A DNA stretch of 64,000 nt, from positions 186,001 to 250,000 of the forward strand of contig NZ_CP146963.1 in assembly GCF_037113525.1 (NCBI RefSeq). The letters run 5' to 3'. Source of the stretch: Butyrivibrio fibrisolvens (GTDB lineage Bacteria > Bacillota > Clostridia > Lachnospirales > Lachnospiraceae). Shown one piece after another: positions 1 to 8,398 of the stretch. The notes under the pieces were generated by a model. It saw only the letters and a program-made list of their open reading frames with translations. It did not search any database and had not been told where the DNA came from. The position numbers were made by a program, and so were the translations under genes. The first letter of the stretch is position 1, and each line of letters starts with the position of its first letter.

Positions 1-2
1 TT

Positions 3-1706
3 TTTGGCAATTTAAAAATAAATAGCAGATTCACCCTTGTGATCCTTGCTTTTACCTTCGTTCCTATTGGCGTTATGGCAGGTGTCCTTTTTAGGAATCT
101 TGAAACAGATGCTATAAAAGAAAGCTATAACTACATGGAAGCCAAGGTTACAAGAGACTATGCGATGATCTCGACCAATATCGAATCGATCAATATGTCT
201 ACAAGGTTCTTTTTGTCGGATGAGGGACTTTCGGATATTCTTACGATGGCCTATGATGGTCAGGACCTTGATACAAGGCAGATTCTTGACTTTTATAATA
301 CGCAGGTGGCTGATCTTGAAAGGCTTGTTAATAATAATCCTGTACTGTATGCAGTAAGAGTATACGGCGTTAATGACAATGTGCAGGAGATGATGCCTGT
401 TTTGTACAATAACACCCGTATGAAGAAATTGTCATGGTACGACGATGTCAAAGAGGGCTGGCATTTTGGATATCACGATACCCTCTTTTCCTCACTTACT
501 ACAGATCAGGGGACAGAGCTTGCCGGTCTATGCAGTCAGGTTACAGATTATGACAGAGGCGTTATCGGATATGTGGAAGCGGCGATGCCGCTTAAGACTA
601 TGTTCCCGGGAGTGTATGAAGGTGATGATACTCTGTACAGCTTCTTTGTAAGCAGTAGTGGACAAGTTCTCTTTGGAAGTACTAAAGATAACACAGAAAG
701 CTTGGAGGCAAGCACAGGTTACAGCAAAGAGCCTGATTTTGGCGATGGTCTTGATGATAGTACATATTATAGATCTGATAAAGTGGATGAAAGTCTTATT
801 ATAGACGCATTTACTACAGATCTTGGAGATCTTGACAGGCAGATAATATACAAGAAGATCTCAGGAAGATACCTGACTATAGCGCGGTATCCTATACGAA
901 GCCTTGATGGTGTTATGTATAGTGTCCAGGATATTACCAGTCAGGTATGGGCCGTATATCATAGGCGCAATATTTTTGTCTTTATAATGACTATAGTCCT
1001 GTTCGTCACAGCAGGTCTTATATACAGGATTGTAAGGCGTTTCCAGAAAGAGGTGCTGTCCAAAAGCTCAGAACTTAGATCTCTTCAAAACCAGATCAAT
1101 GCCCATTTCATCTACAATGTACTTGAGTCTATCAAGATGATGGCCGAGATAGATGAAAAGTATGAGATATCGGATGCCATAACTTCTCTTGGCAAGCTTA
1201 TGAGATATAGCATAAAGCAGGGCTTTGGCAATGTGCATCTTAGTGATGAGCTTGAATATATCAAGAACTATGTGCTCCTTATAAACTTAAGGTATGATTT
1301 TGAAGTTATATTGTCGCTGAATGTACCTGGGGATCTTCTAAGTCAGGAGATACCTAAGATGTCACTGCAGCCTATAGTAGAGAACGCGGTACTTCACGGC
1401 ATAGAGCCTGTGGCAGCAGATACGACTATTTATATCAAAGCCTGGGAAGATGATGATAGATTCCGCATAGAGATTACGGATTCCGGTAAGGGCATGGATG
1501 AAGGTGAGCTTCAAAACCTTTTAAAACGTATACATGGTGAGATAGAAGAAAGCGGCGGAAGAGGAAACGGCATAGGGCTTAAAAATGTTGAGGACCGTAT
1601 TAAGCTGACGTTTGGATCAGAGTACGGACTGGAAGTATATTCTAAGCCCCTTAAATATACTAAGGTTTCTATAGTACTTCCAAGAAGAGATCTGGAGAAA
1701 AAGTAG
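3..1706 (+). CDS. YesM-like sensor histidine kinase (5' end outside window)
   Basis: Membrane histidine kinase of the YesM/LytS type that would phosphorylate the response regulator encoded next to it, probably in response to an extracellular sugar or peptide. The reading frame is open to the left edge, so the true start lies upstream; the GTG at 39 sits inside the first membrane helix and is not a convincing start. Counting from that GTG, the protein shows membrane helix 1 at the extreme N-terminus, an extracellular sensor region to about residue 305, membrane helix 2 at about 311-332, a His-kinase box with the phospho-acceptor histidine in NAHFIYN near 356, an N-box PIVENAVLHG near 450 and a G-box GNGIGLKN near 510. 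The next gene follows after about 90 bp on the same strand, the usual YesM/YesN arrangement. The ligand cannot be told from the sequence. Confidence 0.93.
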   Translation, partial: FGNLKINSRFTLVILAFTFVPIGVMAGVLFRNLETDAIKESYNYMEAKVTRDYAMISTNIESINMSTRFFLSDEGLSDILTMAYDGQDLDTRQILDFYNTQVADLERLVNNNPVLYAVRVYGVNDNVQEMMPVLYNNTRMKKLSWYDDVKEGWHFGYHDTLFSSLTTDQGTELAGLCSQVTDYDRGVIGYVEAAMPLKTMFPGVYEGDDTLYSFFVSSSGQVLFGSTKDNTESLEASTGYSKEPDFGDGLDDSTYYRSDKVDESLIIDAFTTDLGDLDRQIIYKKISGRYLTIARYPIRSLDGVMYSVQDITSQVWAVYHRRNIFVFIMTIVLFVTAGLIYRIVRRFQKEVLSKSSELRSLQNQINAHFIYNVLESIKMMAEIDEKYEISDAITSLGKLMRYSIKQGFGNVHLSDELEYIKNYVLLINLRYDFEVILSLNVPGDLLSQEIPKMSLQPIVENAVLHGIEPVAADTTIYIKAWEDDDRFRIEITDSGKGMDEGELQNLLKRIHGEIEESGGRGNGIGLKNVEDRIKLTFGSEYGLEVYSKPLKYTKVSIVLPRRDLEKK

Positions 1707-1796
1707 TTCGTAAATACTGGTGTACTGACTTGCTCAAATTTCAAATAACAGATATGTGAAATATAAGCAGGTCAGCTGTATATAAAGAAGTGGCAG

Positions 1797-3338
1797 GTGA
1801 ACATGCATACATTATTGATCGTAGAAGATGAGAAAATGATACGACAGGGTATAAAAGCTATGGTACAAAGAAGCGGTGTTCCTGTTGACAATATCCTTGA
1901 GTGCTCTAACGGGGAGGATGCGCTTAATCTAATGCATACAACCCATGTTGATGTCATGTTCACAGATATCAGAATGCAGAAGATGGACGGGATCGAGCTT
2001 GTAAGAAGGGTAGGAGAGCTTGACGATAAGCCGCTCATAGTTGCAATAAGCGGCTATGACGACTTTTCATATGCTGTTGAGATGCTTAGAAACGGCGTTA
2101 GAGAGTACCTGTTAAAACCTGTTGAGAGAGATAAGATAGCCGAAATCCTTAGAAAGCTTAATGCCGAACTTGAAGAAAGAACTGATGAGCAAAATAAGGA
2201 TAAAGAGCTTGGACTTAGGCAGATAAGAGATCTGCTTGATAAGGAGCTTGATGAACAGAAAAAGAAGCTGATAATAGATAAGTATTCTTTATACTTTTTT
2301 GATACTTTATATAGGGTATGTATATATAAGTGTGAAAAGAGTAAAGCAGGTAACAGCGCAGACGATGCCAGGCATCAAGGTCATGAAGATCCTGGCTCCA
2401 AAATGGATGGTAATAACTACTCAGATCAGTATGAAGCCATTTCTTTTGACGATCAGGACGGATCAGTGGTCATACTAAAAGAGGACATGGTCAGAGCTTT
2501 TATCAATAATGAAATGCCTGATAAGTGCGCGGGGTTAAGCGATGTTCATGAAGGGCTGTCAAGCCTGTTGGATGCATACAAGGAAGCTGTATCTATGCGT
2601 AAGCTTTCTTTTATCAAAGGAAAAACATGCGTATATGGATCCGATAAGTTTGAAAGTGTAAATCCTAATTTAAAAGAAAAAGCAAAAGAGCTTCTGACAG
2701 AAACTGAGCGCACCAAGAGGATTCAGATCATAGGAACTGATAAGACAGAAGATGTCATATACAGATGGAAGCAGCTCTTTAAGGTGCTGGAAAATGGTCA
2801 GATAGATATTGAAGAGTTCTGCGATGAAATGGACGCGAGCCTTTCTTCGATACCGCAGGTTTATAGGGACAATGTTACAGATGACGATCTTAAAATGGTA
2901 GAGTCTTTGAAAAAGCTTAGTGAATACGACAACCTGTCTGAATATCAGAACCTTTTTATGGACTGGCTCCTTAATTTAAACCAAAGGCTTGGCAACAGAC
3001 CAGATGACAGTAACATAAGACAGAAGATAGAACTGGCCAGGAAGTATATAAATGATAATTATAATAAAGATCTGAATATGGCCGTTGTATCTAACTATGT
3101 GTCCATGAACTATTCGCTTTTTTCCTATTCATTTAAGGGATATACCGGCAAGAATTTTGTGAATTATTTGAAGGAGATAAGGATAGAGAAGGCCAAGGAA
3201 CTATTGACAAGTACCGACCTTAAGGTGATAGAGATAAGCCAGGAGGTTGGCTATGACAATGAGAAGCACTTTATGAAGACCTTCAAAGCCATGTGCGGAG
3301 TATCTCCCGGAGAGTATAGGAAGAATATGACAACCTGA
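1797..3338 (+). CDS. YesN-like response regulator, REC + AraC-type HTH
   Basis: DNA-binding response regulator, the expected partner of the upstream kinase. Residues 1-120 form a receiver domain: acidic pair ED at 10-11, phospho-acceptor Asp57 in MFTDIRM, and the conserved lysine in LLKPVE near 107. The middle third is poorly conserved, as is usual in YesN proteins. The last 100 residues form an AraC-type double helix-turn-helix (region DLNMAVVSNYVSMNYSLFS, then VIEISQEVGYDNEKHFMKTF). Such pairs usually activate nearby or distant sugar transport operons. The start is uncertain: GTG at 1797 or ATG at 1803. An AGGTGA stretch overlaps the first and is very close to the second. Confidence 0.93.
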   Translation: MNMHTLLIVEDEKMIRQGIKAMVQRSGVPVDNILECSNGEDALNLMHTTHVDVMFTDIRMQKMDGIELVRRVGELDDKPLIVAISGYDDFSYAVEMLRNGVREYLLKPVERDKIAEILRKLNAELEERTDEQNKDKELGLRQIRDLLDKELDEQKKKLIIDKYSLYFFDTLYRVCIYKCEKSKAGNSADDARHQGHEDPGSKMDGNNYSDQYEAISFDDQDGSVVILKEDMVRAFINNEMPDKCAGLSDVHEGLSSLLDAYKEAVSMRKLSFIKGKTCVYGSDKFESVNPNLKEKAKELLTETERTKRIQIIGTDKTEDVIYRWKQLFKVLENGQIDIEEFCDEMDASLSSIPQVYRDNVTDDDLKMVESLKKLSEYDNLSEYQNLFMDWLLNLNQRLGNRPDDSNIRQKIELARKYINDNYNKDLNMAVVSNYVSMNYSLFSYSFKGYTGKNFVNYLKEIRIEKAKELLTSTDLKVIEISQEVGYDNEKHFMKTFKAMCGVSPGEYRKNMTT

Positions 3339-3410
3339 TGGTGAAATGGTGGCAGATGATCTCATGACTTAGAGCAAAGGGATCACTTGCCACTGGCAAG
3401 AATGTAGCAA

Positions 3411-3447
3411 ATAGGCCGATTGAGAATGCCTTCGGCATTAGGCCTAT
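3411..3447. other. bulged hairpin between convergent genes
   Basis: ATAGGCC at 3411-3417 pairs with GGCCTAT at 3441-3447, and an inner AATGCC/GGCATT stem closes a short loop. A perfect small palindrome (CTTGCCA-C-TGGCAAG) lies just before it near 3386-3400. The hairpins sit between the converging response regulator and sensor genes, which suits a transcription end, but no clear T-run follows on either strand. It may be an RNA end or processing structure. Confidence 0.45.
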
Positions 3448-3455
3448 CTACCAGG

Positions 3456-5255
3456 CTATATCCGCGCGCTTATCTTATATTCCTTCGGATTAAGTCTGTT
3501 ATAGTTATCAAGATATGTCAGTATCTTCTTCTTAACTTCATCAGTAGATGCAGCATTCTTATTAAGCAGTATATGGAATGTTCCCTTATTTACACGCCCT
3601 GCGATCGCACCTTCCGGTATAGAGTTCCTGATAGCCTGAGAGATTACAGATATTGCAAAGTTCCCGGCTTCCTGACCGTGATCTTTGTTTATGCTATCAA
3701 GATCTTCTGTATTCACGATCATTAGGATATTGGCTGCATCGCTATCATCTATACTATCTGAACTGTTTTTATTCTTATAATATTCAAATCCCGCGCTGCT
3801 ATACAGCCCTGTAAGTTCATCTTTCATATACAGCTCTTCAAGATGCGTAGCCATGGCATCGGATTTCTTTCTGTTCCTTATGTTATTAAGTAGCTGTGAT
3901 AAGTTCACAAGATACTGTATTAGCTTAAATGGATACTTTATCCTGTTGTTCTCAAAGGTCATAACTATATATCCTATAGAGCCTGCATGGTTATATATAG
4001 GAGATACGATTATGGCATTTTCCTTATCTGACATTAGGAAGTCAGGCAGCAGCGTATTATTTTTGAAAGTGCAGGAAGGGAGCCTTTTGCCGTTTTGCAA
4101 AGCCAGATACATAGTAAGGGTGTCGGAGCTCTTTTCATAGCTTATAGAATCTGTGGAAGCTGTCAGAGTTAGTATCTTGTCTGACAGATTGCACCAGCTG
4201 TCGCTAAGAGCCAGGTAGAATCCATTACAGTTTTCAATTTCTCTTGCATACTCTTCTATAAGATCCAGCATATCTTCAAGATCGCTTGCAGGGCCGAAGG
4301 CAGAAGCTATCGTGGAAGACATCATGATAGATTTTTCAAGGTCAGATATCTGATGCAGAAGCGTGTGAGTATACATATGAACTCTTCTGTCAGAAGGGTA
4401 GCTGCAGCCGCAGGATCCTCCATATATCACTTTGGCAAAAACGCTTGTATTAGACCTCTCGCGTCCTCGGATAAGGCTGTGAAGGTTGCTTACTGCGATA
4501 CGTCCAAGGTCATATACAGGATAAGATATGGTTGTAAGTGCCGGTATCATGTTCTGTCCTGCAGGCAGGTTATCACATCCTGATACGCCGAAATCCTCCG
4601 GGATCTTATATCCTTTATTTTCTGCAGTGATTATCAGCTCATAGGCAAGCCTGTCGTTATAGCAGATGATGGCATCCGGGATATTAGTCCCTTTTTGGGT
4701 AAGATGATCAAGAGCCCTATCGAAATCATCAGGTGTTTCATCACATACATAGTAGTCGTTATCATCTAATGACAGACCGTGATGGGACAGGGTCTCTTTG
4801 ATGATGCCAAGTCTTAATTCAGAAATATCTGATTCACTCTTACACCCAAGGTAGCATATGCGCTTTGCACCGTGCATGCTTACAAAGTGCTCTGTAATGA
4901 CAGAGAACATCGTACTATTATCCATAGTTACATTTGGAAAAAAAGGATCCGTATCATTGACTTCAATAACCGGAAGCCCGGACTTTTTTATAGCACCAGA
5001 GATCTTATCTCTGAGATCTCTGGATGCATATGTTCCGGATGCGAATATGACGCCGCTTAGATTCTCATAAACCGGGAGCCTTAGTATGCACTCTTCTATA
5101 TTAGAAAGATCTCCAAGTGACTCGCCGTCATTGGTTGTGAATACCTGCGTCTGATAGCCGTGTTCAAGCGCCTTATCGATTATTCCCTGTGTGAGATTCT
5201 TTTGATATTCGCCATAAATGTGTGAGATAAAAAGAGCTATTTTTTTACTAAACAT
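3456..5255 (-). CDS. LacI-type ligand-binding protein fused to degenerate GGDEF domain
   Basis: A 599-residue cytoplasmic protein with no signal peptide. Residues about 1-275 look like the periplasmic-binding fold of LacI/GalR regulators (opening KKIALFISHIYGEYQKNLTQGI; later DAIICYNDRLAYELI and PEDFGVSGCDNLP), but no DNA-binding helix-turn-helix precedes it. A middle GAF-like or helical region follows. The C-terminus begins like a GGDEF domain (DELTGLYSSAGFEYYKNK), but the catalytic loop reads GRVNKGTF in place of R-GGDEF-F, so cyclic-di-GMP synthesis is unlikely. Start chosen at 5255 because GGGGG lies about 4 bases before that ATG; ATGs at 5270 and 5273 lack such a site. It is divergent from the GH3 gene, from which it is separated by a long inverted repeat. 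It is probably a sugar-responsive signalling protein; the output is unknown. Confidence 0.8.
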   Translation of the reverse strand: MFSKKIALFISHIYGEYQKNLTQGIIDKALEHGYQTQVFTTNDGESLGDLSNIEECILRLPVYENLSGVIFASGTYASRDLRDKISGAIKKSGLPVIEVNDTDPFFPNVTMDNSTMFSVITEHFVSMHGAKRICYLGCKSESDISELRLGIIKETLSHHGLSLDDNDYYVCDETPDDFDRALDHLTQKGTNIPDAIICYNDRLAYELIITAENKGYKIPEDFGVSGCDNLPAGQNMIPALTTISYPVYDLGRIAVSNLHSLIRGRERSNTSVFAKVIYGGSCGCSYPSDRRVHMYTHTLLHQISDLEKSIMMSSTIASAFGPASDLEDMLDLIEEYAREIENCNGFYLALSDSWCNLSDKILTLTASTDSISYEKSSDTLTMYLALQNGKRLPSCTFKNNTLLPDFLMSDKENAIIVSPIYNHAGSIGYIVMTFENNRIKYPFKLIQYLVNLSQLLNNIRNRKKSDAMATHLEELYMKDELTGLYSSAGFEYYKNKNSSDSIDDSDAANILMIVNTEDLDSINKDHGQEAGNFAISVISQAIRNSIPEGAIAGRVNKGTFHILLNKNAASTDEVKKKILTYLDNYNRLNPKEYKISARI

Positions 5256-5342
5256 AATCCCCCAATTCATCATATACCCAAGCTTTGATCTGCTTCATAA
5301 GATCAAAGTGTTATTAAACCCAAAATTTATAAAATAAGATAT

Positions 5343-5637
5343 TCAAACTTCCCACTTGGACGGTGCAGTAGCACCCAAGGTTTTGCTGGGACAAGCAGTA
5401 TATAGATCATTGCCATGCTGTTAATCGTTTTATAATTCATGGCATGATATCTGGTGATTCCCATTCTGGGGTCCAAACTCGCTTCGCTCAGACAGGTGGA
5501 CCCCGGGAAGAATGGAAATCTCCATCTATCATGCTCATGAATTTAATAAAACGCTTAAAAAGCATGGCAATGATCTATATACTGCTTGTCCCAGCAAAGC
5601 CTTGGGTGATACTGCACCGTCCAAGTGGGAAGTTTGA
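5343..5637. repeat. Long inverted repeat, family A copy 1 (295 bp)
   Basis: Near-perfect inverted repeat running from TCAAACTTCCC at 5343 to GGGAAGTTTGA at 5637. The arms of about 130 bp differ at few positions. The top carries GGGTCC (about 5469-5474) and GGACCC around a loop containing AACTCGCT. The mismatched pair ATATCTGG (left) / CCATCTAT (right) lies about 30 bp below it. The top and the internal mismatch recur in copies at 23273-23495 and 33479-33775; the outer arms do not. It occupies most of the gap 5256-5803 between divergent genes, so a terminator role is unlikely. The outermost AAACTTCCCA also occurs in the hairpin at 45271-45373. Confidence 0.9.
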
Positions 5638-5710
5638 GTAAGATACACAAAACTTCTAAAATTTGCACACTAAAAATAAAAAAAGGTAGCGTATACATTT
5701 TATCATAGAA

Positions 5711-5764
5711 TGGTATGATGATGACATAGCTGCTTTGATTGTACAAAACAGCCATGTCACATGG
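5711..5764 (+). promoter_or_regulatory. candidate promoter and palindromic operator for GH3 gene
   Basis: An extended -10 (TGG then TATGAT at 5714-5719) is followed at 5752-5764 by a perfect 13-bp palindrome, CCATGT-C-ACATGG. A second, GC-rich inverted repeat (GTGCGC/GCGCC, about 5767-5785) then abuts the ribosome site GGAAAGG. No good -35 was seen. The palindrome is well placed for a repressor acting on the beta-glucosidase gene. This is inferred from position only. Confidence 0.4.
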
Positions 5765-5803
5765 GGTGCGCAGGTTACATGCGCCGGAAAGGTATTTGAT
5801 CAT

Positions 5804-8218
5804 ATGAAAAAATGGACAAGAGCTAATTTTCAACCAAATCTTCCTCTTGAAGGAGATAAGAAAGTTACAGCAAGCGCTGAGCATATAGAGCTGTCAATGC
5901 GGGCAGCAGCCGAAGGAATGGTACTTCTCAAAAACGAGAAGGATATACTTCCACTTGCAAAAGGGACTAGGGTTGCTCTTTTTGGCAAAGGAACTTTTGA
6001 CTACGTAAAAGGAGGCGGCGGATCAGGAGACGTATATACCAAGTACGTAAGGAATATCTATGAAGGCTTCAAATCTCTTGGAGTAGATGTATTCGAGCCT
6101 TTATGCGAGTATTACAAAAAAGATGTAGATAGCCAGTATCAAAAAGGAGCAGCGCCGGGCATGACAGTAGAGCCGGAGCTTCCTGACGATCTATTAACAT
6201 CAGCAGGATTTTATACAGATACAGCCATCATCAGTATCAGCAGATTCTCCGGCGAGGGATGGGATCGTTCAGATGTAGAGTATAACGGCGAGTACAATCC
6301 CTGGGAGACAGAAGTCAGCATGCCCAAAACTGCAGGCAGGATCTTCCCAAAGGGAGATTTCTATCTTACAGATGCTGAGCAGGAGATGATCAGCAAAGTA
6401 AGCGGCAAGTTTGCAAAGACTATAGTAGTCCTTAATGTGGGCGGCATCGTAGATACCAAGTGGATCAAGTGCGGTGAGAAGATAGGTGCGGCTCTTCTTG
6501 CTTGGCAGGGCGGAATGGAAGGAGGCCTTGCAGCTGCAAGGATACTCATGGGTATAGATAACCCGTCTGGTAAGCTTCCTGACTCTTTTGCCATAGATAT
6601 AGATGACTACCCGTCTACAGAAGGCTTCCATGAATCGGTAGATTATGTAGACTATACAGAAGATATATATGTTGGCTACAGATATTTTGAGACTATAGAA
6701 GGTGCCAAAGAACGCGTAGTATATCCTTTTGGATACGGTCTTTCCTATACATCTTTTGACAAAGAGCTGATCAAAGTAGTTGAAGAAGATGACGGCTTCA
6801 CATTCAGAATACGAGTTACCAATACAGGTAAGCTCGCCGGTAAGGAAGTTGCTGCTATCTATATGTCAGCACCTATGGGCCAACTTCAAAAGCCCTCAAG
6901 AGTCCTTGTTGCATTCGAAAAGACAAGACTTCTTGAAGCAGGAGATGCTCAGGTTATGGAGCTGTATGTATCCAGATACCAGCTGTCATCCTACGATGAT
7001 CTTGGCAAGATAGAAGAGTCCTCCTATGTTATAGAAAAGGGAGAATACAGCTTCTACCTTGGATCAAGCGTAGAAGATGCCTTCGAGACAGAGTATAAGT
7101 TTAAGGCGTCTGAAGACATAGTTTATAAGAAGCTTTCAAGAAAGCTTGCACCGGTATCTTTGAAAAAGAGGCTCCTTGCAGACGGAAGCTATGAAGACCT
7201 CCCTACAGGTCCTGATGCTGATATTAACGAGTGCATATTTGAAAAGATGGTTCCGGGAACAGAAGAAGCTGTAGTTCCTGCGGACAGAGGAAGAGAACCG
7301 TATCTTCTTATGGATCCTTATAAGACCAAGGATACAAAGCCCCTTATAGAAGTCTATGAAGGGAAAATATCTATTGAAGACTTTATAGCACAGCTAAGTG
7401 ATGATGATCTTATAGACCTTCTGGGAGGTCAGCCCAACAGAGGCGTTGCCAATACCTGGGGCATGGGCAATAAGCCGGAATACGGCGTACCTAACGTCAT
7501 GACAGCAGACGGCCCTGCAGGAGTTCGTATAAATCCTGACTGCGGCGTAGTTACAACAGCATGGCCCTGCGCTACTCTTCTGGCATCTACCTGGAACAAG
7601 GAACTGCTTTATAAAGTCGGCGAAGCAGGAGGCAAGGAACTTAAGGAAAATAATCTCCAGATCTGGCTCACACCGGCTGTTAATATCCACAGAAGCCCTC
7701 TGTGCGGAAGGAACTTCGAGTACTATTCCGAAGATCCATATCTTGCAGGAAAGCTTGCATCAAGTCTTGTAAAGGGTATCCAGTCTCTGGGCGTAGCAGC
7801 AAGTGTCAAGCACTTTGCAGCCAACAACAAGGAGACCAATAGGAAACACAGCGATTCTAGAGTATCCGAAAGAGCCCTTAGAGAGATATACCTAAAGGCC
7901 TTCGAGATAATAGTCAAAGAGGCAGATCCATGGACCATCATGTCAGCCTATAACGCAGTCAATGGCCAGAGAGCATCAGAATCCAAGGACCTTCTTACAG
8001 GAATCCTTAGAGATGAATGGGGTTTTAAAGGAATGGTAACCAGTGACTGGTGGAACAGGGCAGAGCAGTACAAAGAGATCCTTGCAGGCAATGATGTTAA
8101 GATGGCCAATGGCTATCCGGACAGAGTAAGGAAAGCCATGGAGATGGGAGCTATACATAGAAGCGACTTGGAAATATGCGCAAAGCGTGTACTTATGATG
8201 ATACTGAAGCTTGATTGA
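5804..8218 (+). CDS. GH3 beta-glucosidase, permuted domain order
   Basis: Glycoside hydrolase family 3 enzyme, about 804 residues, with no signal peptide and therefore probably intracellular; it would cleave cellodextrins or other beta-glucosides. The domain order is the reverse of most GH3 enzymes. The (alpha/beta)6 C-domain comes first (about 40-310, with MVLLKNEKDILPL and the glycine-rich KGGGGSGDVY). A fibronectin-III-like domain follows (about 335-430), and the TIM-barrel domain comes last (about 520-800). The barrel carries KHFAANNKETNR and the nucleophile motif GMVTSDWW, whose Asp is about residue 748. The same reversed order is known in rumen Butyrivibrio and Ruminococcus beta-glucosidases. 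ATG 5804 was preferred because GGAAAGG precedes it by about 11 bases; the frame also extends to a TTG at 5735 with no ribosome site. The nearby divergent sensor gene may regulate it. Confidence 0.93.
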   Translation: MKKWTRANFQPNLPLEGDKKVTASAEHIELSMRAAAEGMVLLKNEKDILPLAKGTRVALFGKGTFDYVKGGGGSGDVYTKYVRNIYEGFKSLGVDVFEPLCEYYKKDVDSQYQKGAAPGMTVEPELPDDLLTSAGFYTDTAIISISRFSGEGWDRSDVEYNGEYNPWETEVSMPKTAGRIFPKGDFYLTDAEQEMISKVSGKFAKTIVVLNVGGIVDTKWIKCGEKIGAALLAWQGGMEGGLAAARILMGIDNPSGKLPDSFAIDIDDYPSTEGFHESVDYVDYTEDIYVGYRYFETIEGAKERVVYPFGYGLSYTSFDKELIKVVEEDDGFTFRIRVTNTGKLAGKEVAAIYMSAPMGQLQKPSRVLVAFEKTRLLEAGDAQVMELYVSRYQLSSYDDLGKIEESSYVIEKGEYSFYLGSSVEDAFETEYKFKASEDIVYKKLSRKLAPVSLKKRLLADGSYEDLPTGPDADINECIFEKMVPGTEEAVVPADRGREPYLLMDPYKTKDTKPLIEVYEGKISIEDFIAQLSDDDLIDLLGGQPNRGVANTWGMGNKPEYGVPNVMTADGPAGVRINPDCGVVTTAWPCATLLASTWNKELLYKVGEAGGKELKENNLQIWLTPAVNIHRSPLCGRNFEYYSEDPYLAGKLASSLVKGIQSLGVAASVKHFAANNKETNRKHSDSRVSERALREIYLKAFEIIVKEADPWTIMSAYNAVNGQRASESKDLLTGILRDEWGFKGMVTSDWWNRAEQYKEILAGNDVKMANGYPDRVRKAMEMGAIHRSDLEICAKRVLMMILKLD

Positions 8219-8220
8219 TG

Positions 8221-8362
8221 GGACGTTATTACGAATAAAATTTGGAAAGAAGGAAGGCTTAGAGGTCGAACGCCAAATTTTATGCTATAACAGGACGTTA
8301 TCACGAATAAAATTTGGAAAGAAGGAAGGCTTAGAGGCCGAACGCCAAATTTTATGCTATAA
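8221..8362. repeat. Tandem 70-bp duplication, each unit a hairpin plus -10-like end
   Basis: Two 70-bp units (8221-8290 and 8293-8362, separated by CA) differ at only two positions. Each contains ATAAAATTTGG and, about 27 bp later, its complement CCAAATTTTAT, and each ends in TATGCTATAA. The second copy forms an extended -10 promoter for the following gene. The duplication lies directly after the GH3 stop codon, so the first hairpin may also help end that transcript. Confidence 0.85.
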
Positions 8363-8363
8363 T
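8353..8363 (+). promoter_or_regulatory. Extended -10 promoter TATGCTATAAT
   Basis: TATGC followed by a perfect TATAAT (8358-8363) fits an extended -10 promoter; no clear -35 is visible. Initiation near 8370 would give a leader of about 30 bases holding the GGGGG ribosome site at 8386-8390, upstream of the ATG at 8399. Confidence 0.6.
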
Positions 8364-8398
8364 TGCCTCATATCATTCTAATTTCGGGGGTCCTTGCC

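Noticed and set aside
5343..5637. Long inverted repeats as retron, integron attC or IS200/IS605-type sites
   Set aside because: No reverse transcriptase, integrase or transposase gene is in the window, and no attC R/L boxes or REP-type GTAG signatures were found.
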